A stretch of 64,000 nt of DNA from JASFBA01 sp034433695. GTDB lineage: Bacteria > Chloroflexota > Chloroflexia > DTKN01. The notes beneath the pieces were generated by a model, which saw only the letters and a program-made list of their open reading frames with translations, did not search any database and was not told the DNA's origin. Where the stretch lies: contig DAOUAK010000038.1 of the NCBI GenBank assembly GCA_034433695.1, forward strand, positions 1 to 64,000, given 5' to 3'. Numbering within the stretch: the first letter of the stretch is position 1; each line of letters opens with the position of its first letter. Positions 28,998 to 37,704 of this stretch are shown here, piece by piece. The translations under genes and the position numbers were made by a program.

Positions 28998-29939
28998 TCA
29001 AGAGGATGGCCAGCGCCAGGGTTCGTCCAGCAGGTGCACCTCCACCGTCTCGATGCCGTCCAGGCCTCGCAGGGCCCGGCGCACCTGCTCGGTGAGGTAG
29101 CCGGCCAGGGGGCAGGTAGGGCTGGTGAGCACCATATCTACCTCGGCCCGTCTTCCCTCCACCCGCACGTCGCGGATCAGTCCCATCTCCACCAAATTGC
29201 CTCCGACCTCGGGGTCGGGGATGCCGCGCAGGGCCTCCCAGGCCCGGGCCCGGACCTCGTCGGGCGGGGCAGGAGGAGAGAGGGGCGAGACACCGACCAG
29301 GGCCTCTTCCAGGGCACGTACCCGCTCTTCCAGCCGGCTGTAACGCTCCAGCACCTGGCTGAGGGCCTGCATCACCGGGTCGGGCAGGCGGCCGTGCTCC
29401 AGGTAGCCGGTGAGGTCGGCCGGTTCCCGGGGACCGGCCAGCCGGGCCGGCACCCCCACCACCGTGGCCCCGGCCGGCACCGACCGCACCACCACCGAAC
29501 CGGCCCCGATGCGGGCATCGTCCCCCACGGTGATCGGCCCCAGGAGGATGGCCCCGGCCCCGATGACCACCCGGTTGCCCACCGTCGGATGACGCTTGGT
29601 CTTCTGCAGGCTGGTCCCGCCCAGGACGACCCCCTGGTAGAGGAGCACATCGTCGCCCACCTCGGCCGTCTCTCCGATCACCACCCCCATGCCGTGGTCA
29701 ATGAAGCAGCGCCGGCCAATCTTGGCTCCGGGGTGGATCTCCACGCCGGTCAGGAAGCGGTTGAAATGGGAAAGCAGTCGCCCCAGGAATTTGAAGCCGT
29801 GCCGCCAGAGGAAATGGGCCAGACGGTGCAACCAGATGGCATGGAGGCCCGGGTAGGTAAAGAGGACCTCCCAGACCGTGCGGGCGGCGGGGTCTTTGGC
29901 AAAGGCGGTGGCGATGTCCTCGCGCAGCATACGGAACAT
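28998..29939 (-). CDS. cysE: serine O-acetyltransferase fused to a MIP18/DUF59 Fe-S assembly domain
   Basis: A 313-residue fusion. Residues 1-175 are a serine acetyltransferase: helical N-terminus, then left-handed-helix hexapeptide repeats, FIDHGMGVVIGETAEVGDDV and the C-terminal VVVGVPARLAG. It makes O-acetylserine, the substrate of the cysteine synthase encoded directly upstream. After a linker with a helical stretch (about 185-215), residues about 225-313 form a MIP18/DUF59 (SufT-like) domain with RGIPDPEVGGNLVEMGLI and TSPTCP, the cysteine typical of Fe-S carrier proteins. ATG 29939 has AGGAG upstream and starts 16 bases after cysK. The fusion ties cysteine supply to Fe-S assembly in one chain. 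I do not know of characterised examples. Confidence 0.85.
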   Translation of the reverse strand: MFRMLREDIATAFAKDPAARTVWEVLFTYPGLHAIWLHRLAHFLWRHGFKFLGRLLSHFNRFLTGVEIHPGAKIGRRCFIDHGMGVVIGETAEVGDDVLLYQGVVLGGTSLQKTKRHPTVGNRVVIGAGAILLGPITVGDDARIGAGSVVVRSVPAGATVVGVPARLAGPREPADLTGYLEHGRLPDPVMQALSQVLERYSRLEERVRALEEALVGVSPLSPPAPPDEVRARAWEALRGIPDPEVGGNLVEMGLIRDVRVEGRRAEVDMVLTSPTCPLAGYLTEQVRRALRGLDGIETVEVHLLDEPWRWPSS

Positions 29940-29955
29940 TTCGCGCTCCTGGGGA

Positions 29956-30882
29956 CTAATCCCCGAAGAGGTCGGTGCTCAGGTAGCGCTCCCCGGTATC
30001 GGGGAGGACGACGACGATGAGGGCCCCCGCGTTTTCCGGCCGGCCGGCCACCTGAAGGGCGGCATGTGCCGCCGCTCCGGAGGAGATGCCGCAGAGGATG
30101 CCCTCCTCGCGGGCCAGGCGGCGGGCCATGGCGATGGCTTCCTCGTCCTGGACCCGGATAATCTCATCCACCAGGTCCAGGCGCAACACCTCGGGGATGA
30201 AGCCGGCCCCGATGCCCTGAATTCGGTGGGAACCCCGTTGGCCGCCCGAAAGGACCGGAGAGCGGGCCGGCTCGACGGCGATGGCCCGGAAGGAGGGTTT
30301 GCGGGCCTTGATGACCTCGGCCACGCCGGTGATCGTCCCTCCCGTGCCCACGCCGGCCACCAGGATGTCCACCTGGCCGTCGGTATCGCGCCAGATCTCC
30401 TCGGCGGTGGTGCGGCGGTGGACGGCGGGATTGGCCGGGTTGCGGAACTGCTGGGGGATAAAGTAACGCGGGTCCTGGGCGGCCAGTTCCTCGGCCCGGC
30501 GCACGGCCCCGGGCATCCCTTCATCCCCCGGCGTCAGGATGAGTTCGGCCCCTAGGGCCCGAAGCAGCCGGCGGCGCTCCAGGCTCATCGTCTCCGGCAT
30601 CGTCAGCACCAGGCGGTAGCCGCGGGCGGCGCAGACCATGGCCAGGGCGATGCCGGTGTTGCCGCTGGTCGGCTCCAGGATGATCGTGTCGGGTCCGATG
30701 AGGCCGGCCTGCTCGGCAGCCTCGATCATGCTCAACCCGATGCGATCCTTCACACTGGAACAGGGGTTGAACGACTCCAACTTGGCCAGAACGGTGGCCC
30801 CAAGCCCCCGGGCGACACGGTTCAGGCGCACCAAGGGGGTGTTGCCGATCGTCTCGGTGATATCCCTGTAGATCCGACCCAT
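29956..30882 (-). CDS. cysK: cysteine synthase (O-acetylserine sulfhydrylase)
   Basis: A 308-residue fold-type II PLP enzyme that makes cysteine from O-acetylserine and sulfide. PLP lysine is Lys45 in SSVKDRIG; the phosphate and substrate loop is EPTSGNTG (70-77); GVGTGGTITG and GISSGAA are also present. ATG 30882 is chosen for GGAGG directly upstream; an in-frame start at 30915 would add 11 unconserved residues. It lies between glmS and the cysE fusion, with short gaps, in one operon. Confidence 0.95.
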   Translation of the reverse strand: MGRIYRDITETIGNTPLVRLNRVARGLGATVLAKLESFNPCSSVKDRIGLSMIEAAEQAGLIGPDTIILEPTSGNTGIALAMVCAARGYRLVLTMPETMSLERRRLLRALGAELILTPGDEGMPGAVRRAEELAAQDPRYFIPQQFRNPANPAVHRRTTAEEIWRDTDGQVDILVAGVGTGGTITGVAEVIKARKPSFRAIAVEPARSPVLSGGQRGSHRIQGIGAGFIPEVLRLDLVDEIIRVQDEEAIAMARRLAREEGILCGISSGAAAHAALQVAGRPENAGALIVVVLPDTGERYLSTDLFGD

Positions 30883-30937
30883 CGCTTTCCTCCGGAAGGT
30901 CCTCCAATCTGCCAATCCACTCCTCGAGGAAGGAGTA

Positions 30938-32725
30938 CTAATCCACCGTCAGCGTCTTGCTCAGATTGCGGGGAAAATCCGGGTCATAGCCCCGGGCCAC
31001 GCTCAGGCGGTAGGCCAGGAGTTGCAGCGGAAGTACGGCCAGGAGGGGATTGAAGAGCGGGCCGGCCGAAGGCAGCACGATCAGGTCGTGGGCATTGGAG
31101 CGCAAGCGGGGGTCCTCTTCCCCGATGGCGATGGCCCGTCCGCCCCGACAGACCATCTCGTTGATGCCGCTGACCAGGAGGGGCACGTCTTCCGGGCCGG
31201 CCACAAAGAGCACGGCATAATCGTCCTGCACTGCCGAGAGGGGACCGTGCTTGAACTCGGTGGAAAGCATCCCCTCGCAGTGGGCGTAGGTAATCTCTTT
31301 CATCTTCAAGGCCCCCTCCAGGGCGATGGGATAGGTCAGGCCGTAGCCCAGACAATAGAGGTCATCCCGTTTCTCCAGGATCGGTTCCAGGGGGGCGATC
31401 TGCGGTTCCACCCGGGCAATCGTCTCTTCGAGCAGGTCGGGGAGGGCGTCCAGTTCCCCGGTGGAATGGCCGCCCAGACGCAGGGCGAGGAAAAGGAAGG
31501 CCACCGCCTGGTTCATAAAGGTCTTGGTGGCCGGCACGCTGATCTCATAGCCGCAGGCCAGGGGAAGGTAGCATTCGCTTTCGTGGCGCAGGGTGGAGCC
31601 GAGCACGTTGACCAGGGCCAGCCGGCCCATCCCCCGCTTCCGAGCCGCCTCCAGGGCGTTCAGCACGTCCTTGGTCTCCCCACTCTGGCTGACAAAGACC
31701 CCCACATCCTCCGGCCCTATGGCGTTGCCATACTGGGCGATGAATTGGGGGGCCAGGATGGGGACGGCCGGCCGTCTGGCCAGCCGACCCAGATAGATGG
31801 CCCCCAGGAGACAGGCATGGTAACTGCTGCCGCAGCCGATCAGGTAGAGGTGATCGGCCCGGGCAATCCGCTCCACCATCGGTGCTACAAAGGGCGAGGC
31901 CTGGAGGAGGTGGAGGAGTTCCCGTACCCGCACCGGCTGCTCGTGAATTTCCTTCAGCATAAAGTGGGGATACCCCTCCTTCGTAGCCGCCTCGATGCTC
32001 TCGGTCACCCATTCCGGCTCCCGTTCCACCCGGCTGCCGTCCTCCACCTGGCGCAGTTCCACCCGATCGGGCCACAGGATAACGATCTCGCCGTCCTGCA
32101 CCCGCAAGATGCGGCGGGTCAACGGCAGGATGGAGGGAAGGTCGGAGGAAACGCAGGTGGCCCAATCGGCCAGGCCGACCGCCAGGCTGGAGCCTTTCTT
32201 CAGAGCGTAGAGGCAGTCCTCGCCCATCCGGCCGATGACAAAGGCATAATCCCCGGCCAGGTCGTTATAGGCGCGGCGGATGGCCTCCACCATGTCATAG
32301 CCCCGATTCACATAGCGCTCCACGGCGTGGACGCACGACTCGCCGTCGTTGGTGGAGCGGACGATCATCCCCTCGGCCATGAATTCCAGGCGCAGTTCGA
32401 CGTTGTTGACCACGTTGCCGTTGTGGGCACCGACCATATCGCCATCCGAGTCCAGGTGAGGCTGGGCGTTGGCCTGGGAGGGAGCGCCGAAGGTGGCCCA
32501 GCGGAGTTGCAGGATGCCCCGCCGACCGGCCATCTCGGCAAAGTTCAGCCGTTCGGCCACCTCGTCCACCCGCCCCACGTCCTTGCGGAGGTCAATGCCC
32601 TCGTCATCCAGGGTGGCACAGCCGACCGAATCATAGCCCCGGTAGGAGAGGCGCCGGCCGGCCTCGATGAGGATCGGCCCTAACGTCCGCCGATGATCGG
32701 TGACAATGCCAAAGATGCCGCACAT
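30938..32725 (-). CDS. glmS: glutamine-fructose-6-phosphate aminotransferase
   Basis: A 595-residue enzyme making glucosamine 6-phosphate for cell-wall precursors. Cys2 (MCGIFG) is the glutaminase nucleophile, with RGYDS and HNGNVVNN following. Two SIS domains (about 275-590) contain YLIGCGSSYHA and VSQSGETKD, and the C-terminus is PRNLSKTLTVD. It is a divergent form: the usual TRWATHG reads LRWATFG (Phe79 for His) and the TDTE loop reads TNDGES. A good promoter (32746-32774) and an AAGGAGGG ribosome site stand just upstream. The leader is too short for a glmS ribozyme. Confidence 0.9.
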   Translation of the reverse strand: MCGIFGIVTDHRRTLGPILIEAGRRLSYRGYDSVGCATLDDEGIDLRKDVGRVDEVAERLNFAEMAGRRGILQLRWATFGAPSQANAQPHLDSDGDMVGAHNGNVVNNVELRLEFMAEGMIVRSTNDGESCVHAVERYVNRGYDMVEAIRRAYNDLAGDYAFVIGRMGEDCLYALKKGSSLAVGLADWATCVSSDLPSILPLTRRILRVQDGEIVILWPDRVELRQVEDGSRVEREPEWVTESIEAATKEGYPHFMLKEIHEQPVRVRELLHLLQASPFVAPMVERIARADHLYLIGCGSSYHACLLGAIYLGRLARRPAVPILAPQFIAQYGNAIGPEDVGVFVSQSGETKDVLNALEAARKRGMGRLALVNVLGSTLRHESECYLPLACGYEISVPATKTFMNQAVAFLFLALRLGGHSTGELDALPDLLEETIARVEPQIAPLEPILEKRDDLYCLGYGLTYPIALEGALKMKEITYAHCEGMLSTEFKHGPLSAVQDDYAVLFVAGPEDVPLLVSGINEMVCRGGRAIAIGEEDPRLRSNAHDLIVLPSAGPLFNPLLAVLPLQLLAYRLSVARGYDPDFPRNLSKTLTVD

Positions 32726-32745
32726 ACCGCCCTCCTTTTTGGCCT

Positions 32746-32774
32746 AGTGTACCACCCCGGCCCGATTCCGTCAA
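32746..32774 (-). promoter_or_regulatory. promoter of glmS-cysK-cysE
   Basis: On the minus strand TTGACG (32774-32769), a 17-base spacer and TACACT (32751-32746). The predicted start is about 32739, only about 14 bases before the glmS ATG. Confidence 0.75.
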
Positions 32775-32796
32775 ACCCAACTCCCTCCAGCACGGT

Positions 32797-32825
32797 TTGT
32801 ATATCCGGGAGAGGCATAGTATAAT
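32797..32825 (+). promoter_or_regulatory. promoter of the glycosyltransferase operon
   Basis: TTGTAT (32797-32802), a 17-base spacer and a perfect TATAAT (32820-32825). It faces away from the glmS promoter and would start transcription near 32832, about 90 bases before the membrane-protein gene. Confidence 0.65.
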
Positions 32826-32923
32826 GGAAACGATAACGTCCAGGGTCAGGTCCAGAGAGGAGCGCGGTTGGAACATCGAGACCCTCTCGAAGAGGGCCGG
32901 CCCCATCGGAGCCATTTCCGGCC

Positions 32924-34984
32924 ATGCAGAAGCAACCTTCACCCATTTTCCGCCCGATCGCTACCCTGGGGAACGTCCTCCGCCGGGAGGTCCACCTCCT
33001 GGGACAGACCCTGGGCGATCCTTTCCTGGGCCTTTTGCTTCTGGGAACGGTTCTCCTGACCTTTCTGGCCGGCCAGGCCTTTCCCCCTTTCCGATTGGAC
33101 GTCGGCGAGCAGCCGGATGAGGTCTACCTGAGCGGTTTTTACGAGCCGGAGAAGGCGGCCGGGGAGTCTTTCCGCTGGAGCACGGGAGAGGGTCGGCTGG
33201 ACATTCCGGCCTCGGGCATGGTCCCCCTTCGCCTCGACCTGCGCCTCTCTGCCCCCAGGCCGGCCGAAGTTCCCCCACCACGCCTGAGCCTGGCCGGGAA
33301 CGGCCACCTCCTCCTGGAGACAACCGTTGCCCCCGCTCCCCGGATTTACTCCCTTCTTCTTCCGGCGGAGGCCTCTTCCTTGGGAAATCTGGAGTTACGG
33401 TGGCGCAGCGAAACGTTCTCCCCGGGTGAAAGCGATCCTCGGGTATTGGGATTTGCGCTAGATCACCTGGAGATATGGCGGGTGGGCCGGCCGCTCGTCC
33501 TCCTCCCTCCCGAAGTCTACCTCTGTTCCCTTGCCACGGTCTTCTTGGCCGTGCTTCTGGCGCGGCGGCTGGGCTGGCCACGCCCGGGTGCCCTGGGCGT
33601 GGGGTTCGTCTGCGCCCTGGCGCTGGCCGCGGCCCTGGCCTGGGCCCGCCCGCTCCTGGCACCGGGCCTGCCTTTCCTCCCCCTGGCCCTGGCCTGCTCC
33701 TGGCTCTTCCACGCCCTCCTCCGGCGGCCGTTCGAGCGTTGCTTCGTCCGCCTGGGGGGCGGACTGCCCCTTTTCGCTGAGCGCGCCCTCTGGAGCACGG
33801 CGCTTTTCTTTCTGGCCGTGCGTCTGGCCGGCTGCCTTCACCCGGCGATGGAAACATGGGACCTCTGCTTCCACTTCCACCGCCTTCAGGATGTGGCCCG
33901 GGGCGAACCTTTCTTCACCATCACCTCCGGGGAATGGCGGGGCTTGCAGACTCTCTACCTGCCCTCGTTCTACGTCGTCCTGGCCCCCCTCTGGGCCGTC
34001 TTCGGCGGCCGGCTGGTGCCGCTCCAGGTCGCCGCCGTCCTTCTGGATACCTCGTCTGCCCTTCTGGTAGCCTACCTGTCCTGCCGGTTGCTGGGGAGGA
34101 AGGCGACCTGGCCGGCCGCCTTCCTTTACCTGACCATGCCGCAGTCCTCCATCATCTTCTCCTGGGGCATCGTAGCCAACATCTTCGGTCAGTGGCTTTT
34201 CTTGCTCCTGCTGGCCTTTTTCTTTTCCCCGGCCGGGAGGCTATCCCGCCGGCCGGCCTGGCTTTTGGCCGCGGGACTCCTGACGCTGGTGTGGCTTTCC
34301 CACCCCGGCACGGTCCTTCTGACGGCCGTCCTGCTGGGCGGCCTGCTTTTCCTGGCCCGGTTTTTCCCCGAGGGCCAAGGCCTTCCCCGGCCGGCCGTGG
34401 GGCGCTGGGTTGGGGTGGCGTTGGGGGCGCTGGCGCTTGTTACGGCGCTCTACTACAGCCACTTTGCCCCGACGATGTGGGCGGCGCTCCAGGAGATGGG
34501 GCAGGGAAGCAATCTGGAGCAGCCCCGCCATGGGGGAATCCTCATCCGTGGGCCGGTTACAGACCCCGACCTGGGCCTGCGGGCGGTCGAGGTCCAGGGT
34601 TGGGGACAGGCCATCCTGGCCGGAGCGGAAGAAGTGGCCGCCGAGGCCCGGGCTTACTACGATGTCTGGCCACTTCTCCTGGCTCTGGCCGCGTTGCCCG
34701 GCCTGGCCTGGCAGCGGCGAGTTCCTGCCGTCCGGCTGCTGGGGCTGGCCTTTACAACGGCCCTGTTTTTTGCTATGATTGGGTTGGTCTGGAATCTGTA
34801 TGTGCGGTACATGTACTTTCTGCTGCCCTTTGTGGCGCTGGGAGGGGCCTGGTGGCCGGCCCACTGGAGCCGGCGTGGCCTGGCCGGCCGGTTGACGGCG
34901 CTCCTTACGGGGCTTTATTTGCTCTTCTTGGGGCTATCTTTCTGGGCCGGCCATGTGCTCTATTACTCGGCCGGTTGCCGTTGA
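32924..34984 (+). CDS. polytopic membrane protein, GT-C-like glycosyltransferase candidate
   Basis: A 686-residue membrane protein. One helix (about 35-53) leads to an extracytoplasmic beta-rich region (about 55-185), followed by about eleven further helices. The overall plan resembles GT-C enzymes that move sugars from polyprenyl phosphate carriers, and PETWDLCFHFHRLQDVARGE-like loops follow the first helix pairs. No exact family motif is seen. It is first in a run with two GT2 enzymes, at least one of which looks like a polyprenyl-phosphate sugar synthase that could supply its donor. The ribosome site at ATG 32924 is poor. Confidence 0.6.
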   Translation: MQKQPSPIFRPIATLGNVLRREVHLLGQTLGDPFLGLLLLGTVLLTFLAGQAFPPFRLDVGEQPDEVYLSGFYEPEKAAGESFRWSTGEGRLDIPASGMVPLRLDLRLSAPRPAEVPPPRLSLAGNGHLLLETTVAPAPRIYSLLLPAEASSLGNLELRWRSETFSPGESDPRVLGFALDHLEIWRVGRPLVLLPPEVYLCSLATVFLAVLLARRLGWPRPGALGVGFVCALALAAALAWARPLLAPGLPFLPLALACSWLFHALLRRPFERCFVRLGGGLPLFAERALWSTALFFLAVRLAGCLHPAMETWDLCFHFHRLQDVARGEPFFTITSGEWRGLQTLYLPSFYVVLAPLWAVFGGRLVPLQVAAVLLDTSSALLVAYLSCRLLGRKATWPAAFLYLTMPQSSIIFSWGIVANIFGQWLFLLLLAFFFSPAGRLSRRPAWLLAAGLLTLVWLSHPGTVLLTAVLLGGLLFLARFFPEGQGLPRPAVGRWVGVALGALALVTALYYSHFAPTMWAALQEMGQGSNLEQPRHGGILIRGPVTDPDLGLRAVEVQGWGQAILAGAEEVAAEARAYYDVWPLLLALAALPGLAWQRRVPAVRLLGLAFTTALFFAMIGLVWNLYVRYMYFLLPFVALGGAWWPAHWSRRGLAGRLTALLTGLYLLFLGLSFWAGHVLYYSAGCR

Positions 34985-34994
34985 GGAGTTCCCG

Positions 34995-35699
34995 GTGGAA
35001 ACGTTCCGCCGCCTGAGCATCGTCATCCCGGTCTATAACGAGCGCGATCGGGTCGGTCGGGTCATCGAAAAGGTCCTCCAGGCCGATACTTTGGGGCTGG
35101 AAAAAGAACTCATCATCGTAGACGACGGCTCCACCGACGGCACGCGCCAGGCGCTTGCGGCCTATGAGGGGCTGGAGAACGTGCGCATCTTCTACCAGGA
35201 ACGCAACCAGGGCAAAGCGGCGGCCCTGCGCCGGGGCTTTGCCGAGGTCAGCGGAGAAATCGTCCTCGTCCAGGACGCCGACCTGGAATACGACCCGGAG
35301 AACTACCCGGCCCTGCTCCGCCCGATTCTGGAGGACAAGGCCGATGTCGTCTACGGCTCGCGCTTCCTGGGCGGTCCCCATCGGGTGCTCTTTTTCTGGC
35401 ATTCTGTGGCGAATAAGATTCTCACCACCCTATCCAACATGTTCACCAATCTGAACCTGACCGACATGGAGACCGGTTACAAGGTCTTTCGCACGGAGGT
35501 CCTGCGTCGCCTCCGGTTACGCTCCAGCCGCTTCGGCTTCGAGCCGGAAGTCACGGCCAAGGTCGCCCGGCTGGGCTGCCGCATCTATGAAACGCCTATC
35601 TCCTACTACGGCCGCACCTATGCCGAAGGAAAAAAGATCGGCTGGAAGGATGCGTTCCAGGCCGTCTACTGCATTATCCGCTACGCCTTCTGGGATTAG
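34995..35699 (+). CDS. GT2 glycosyltransferase, polyprenyl-phosphate sugar synthase type
   Basis: A 234-residue GT-A enzyme. LSIVIPVYNERDRVGRVIEK opens the nucleotide-binding fold, IIVDDGSTDGT follows, and the metal-binding DxD-type motif is VQDADLEY. It resembles dolichyl-phosphate mannose or glucose synthases and has no membrane domain of its own. The start is GTG 34995, with GAGGAG at 34983-34988; an earlier ATG at 34953 lies inside the previous gene. Confidence 0.85.
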   Translation: METFRRLSIVIPVYNERDRVGRVIEKVLQADTLGLEKELIIVDDGSTDGTRQALAAYEGLENVRIFYQERNQGKAAALRRGFAEVSGEIVLVQDADLEYDPENYPALLRPILEDKADVVYGSRFLGGPHRVLFFWHSVANKILTTLSNMFTNLNLTDMETGYKVFRTEVLRRLRLRSSRFGFEPEVTAKVARLGCRIYETPISYYGRTYAEGKKIGWKDAFQAVYCIIRYAFWD

Positions 35700-35754
35700 C
35701 GTTGCGGCCCTGTTCGCACCGGGTATTCTGCAACACGAAACACGGATCACGAAC

Positions 35755-36483
35755 ATGGAACGAAAACTGAGCATCTCCGCCTTCTTCCCCTGTTACAACG
35801 ATGGGGGCACGATTGCCAGTATGGTGCTGAGCGCCCTGGTGACGCTCCGCCAGATCACCGATGATTACGAGGTCATCGTCGTGGACGATGCCGGAAAGGA
35901 CTATGCCCTGCTCATCCTGGAGGAATTGGAGCGCATCTATCCGGGGGAGGTGCGCGTCATCCGCCACGAGAAAAATCGGGGCTATGGTGGGGCGCTACGC
36001 AGCGGCTTTGCCGCCGCCACCAAGGAGTGGGTCTTTTACACCGACGGGGACGCCCAGTACGACCCCCGTGAACTGAAGAATCTCGTGGCGGCCCTGGAGG
36101 AGGGGGTGGATGTGGTCAACGGCTACAAGATCGACCGCTCCGACCCCTTACTTCGCAAGATCATCGGACGCATCTACCACTACACGGCCAAGTTCCTCTT
36201 CGGCTTCCGGCTGCGCGATGTGGATTGCGATTTTCGCCTGATCCGCCGGAGCATCTTCGACCGCATCTCCCTGGAATCGAACCACGGGACGATCTGCCTG
36301 GAAATGGTCAAGAAGATGCAGGATGCCGGCTTTCGCTTTGTCGAGGTGCCGGTCCACCACTACCACCGCGCCTACGGCCGCTCCCAATTCTTCAATTTTC
36401 CGAGGCTCTGGCGAACGGCCAAAGACCTGGCCCGGCTATGGTGGAAACTGGTGGTTCGCAAGGAACATCTGAGGCAGCGGTGA
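35755..36483 (+). CDS. GT2 glycosyltransferase, polyprenyl-phosphate sugar synthase type
   Basis: A 242-residue GT-A enzyme with SISAFFPCYNDGGTIASMVL, IVVDDAGKDYALLILEELER and the metal motif FYTDGDAQYD. The C-terminus (VPVHHYHRAYGRSQFFNFPR) is typical of a GT2 group near polyprenol-linked glycan genes. It differs clearly from the GT2 just upstream, so the two probably use different sugars. ATG 35755 begins the conserved domain; a longer reading upstream looks non-coding. The stop overlaps the next start by one base. Confidence 0.85.
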   Translation: MERKLSISAFFPCYNDGGTIASMVLSALVTLRQITDDYEVIVVDDAGKDYALLILEELERIYPGEVRVIRHEKNRGYGGALRSGFAAATKEWVFYTDGDAQYDPRELKNLVAALEEGVDVVNGYKIDRSDPLLRKIIGRIYHYTAKFLFGFRLRDVDCDFRLIRRSIFDRISLESNHGTICLEMVKKMQDAGFRFVEVPVHHYHRAYGRSQFFNFPRLWRTAKDLARLWWKLVVRKEHLRQR

Positions 36484-37694
36484 TGCGTGTTTTTATGTTA
36501 TCCTGGGAATATCCCCCCTATGTGGTCGGAGGCCTGGGCAAGCATGTGATGGAACTGGCCCCGGCCCTGGCCGAGCAGGGGGTCGAGGTGCATCTCATCG
36601 TTCCCTGTCTGGCCGGTGGGCCTCTGGAGGAAGGCTGGCGAAACCTCCTTATCCATCGTGTGGGGATACCCTGGGGGTACGGCCAGGACTTCCCCGGCCT
36701 GGTCTCCGAAAACAATGGGCTTTTGCGCGAGCGGGCCGAGCGGCTGATGGAGGAGGTCGGCCGGCCCGACCTCCTGCACGCCCATGACTGGCTCGTGGCC
36801 CGGGCTTCCATCGAGTGCAAACATCGCCATCGCCTGCCCCTCATCGCCACCATCCACGCCACCGAACGGGGACGAGGCCAGGGTACCCTCTCCGGAGAGA
36901 CCTCGCAGACTATCCACAGCATCGAGTGGTGGCTCACCTACGAAGCCTGGCGGATCATCTGCACCAGCCGCTATATGGCCCACCAGGGGCAGGAATACTT
37001 TGCCGTGCCGGCCGACAAACTCGATGTCATCCCCAACGGCGTGGACCCCAGCCGCTTCCAGGCCCTCGAGGGGGAAGACCTCCGTGCCTTTCGCCAGAAC
37101 TATGCGGCCCCCGACGAAAAGATGGTCCTCTATGTCGGCCGAATCGTGGCCGAAAAGGGGGTGCCAGTGCTTATCGAGGCCGTTCCCCGGATCCTGGCGC
37201 GCTACGACAGGGCAAAATTCGTCATCGTCGGGACCGGACCGCTCCTGGAGCCCCTGCGCCGGCGGGCCGAGGAACTGGGCGTGGGCCGGCGCATCTATTT
37301 TGTCGGCTACGTCCCGGACTATACCCGCGACCGCCTCTTCAAGGTGGCCGACGTGGCCGTCTTCCCCAGCCTTTACGAGCCGTTCGGCATCGTTGCCCTG
37401 GAGGCGATGGCGGCCCGCACACCGGTGGTGGTAACCGAGACCGGAGGGCTGGCCGAGGTAGTGCGCCACGCCGAGACTGGCATCACCGTCTATCCGGGCG
37501 ATCCCGATTCCCTGGCCTGGGGCATCCTGCATACCCTGGAGCACCCGGAGTGGGCCCGCCTGCGGGTGGAAAACGCCTACCGCGAGGTCCTGGAGCGCTA
37601 CAACTGGACGACCCTCGCCCGGCAGACCATCGCGGTGTACGAGCGGGTCCGGGAGGAGTATGAGCGAAGTGGATGGGGGAAAGCCGAGCGATGA
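36483..37694 (+). CDS. GT4-family glycosyltransferase
   Basis: A 403-residue GT-B enzyme. The N-terminal half starts MRVFMLSWEYPPYVVGGLGK, as in glycogen-synthase-like GT4 proteins. The C-terminal donor domain holds VLYVGRIVAEKGVPVLIEAV and the conserved FPSLYEPFGIVALEAMAA (E-x7-E motif). It could act on glycogen-like polymer or an envelope glycan; the company of GT2 and GT-C-type genes favours the latter. TGATG overlap with the GT2 gene. Confidence 0.88.
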   Translation: MRVFMLSWEYPPYVVGGLGKHVMELAPALAEQGVEVHLIVPCLAGGPLEEGWRNLLIHRVGIPWGYGQDFPGLVSENNGLLRERAERLMEEVGRPDLLHAHDWLVARASIECKHRHRLPLIATIHATERGRGQGTLSGETSQTIHSIEWWLTYEAWRIICTSRYMAHQGQEYFAVPADKLDVIPNGVDPSRFQALEGEDLRAFRQNYAAPDEKMVLYVGRIVAEKGVPVLIEAVPRILARYDRAKFVIVGTGPLLEPLRRRAEELGVGRRIYFVGYVPDYTRDRLFKVADVAVFPSLYEPFGIVALEAMAARTPVVVTETGGLAEVVRHAETGITVYPGDPDSLAWGILHTLEHPEWARLRVENAYREVLERYNWTTLARQTIAVYERVREEYERSGWGKAER

Positions 37695-37704
37695 GAGGTG
37701 AAGG

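Noticed and set aside
33405..35006. GAAACGTTC-like sequences near 33408 and 34998 as further LacI operators
   Set aside because: They lie inside coding sequence of the unrelated glycosyltransferase operon, and the arms match poorly.
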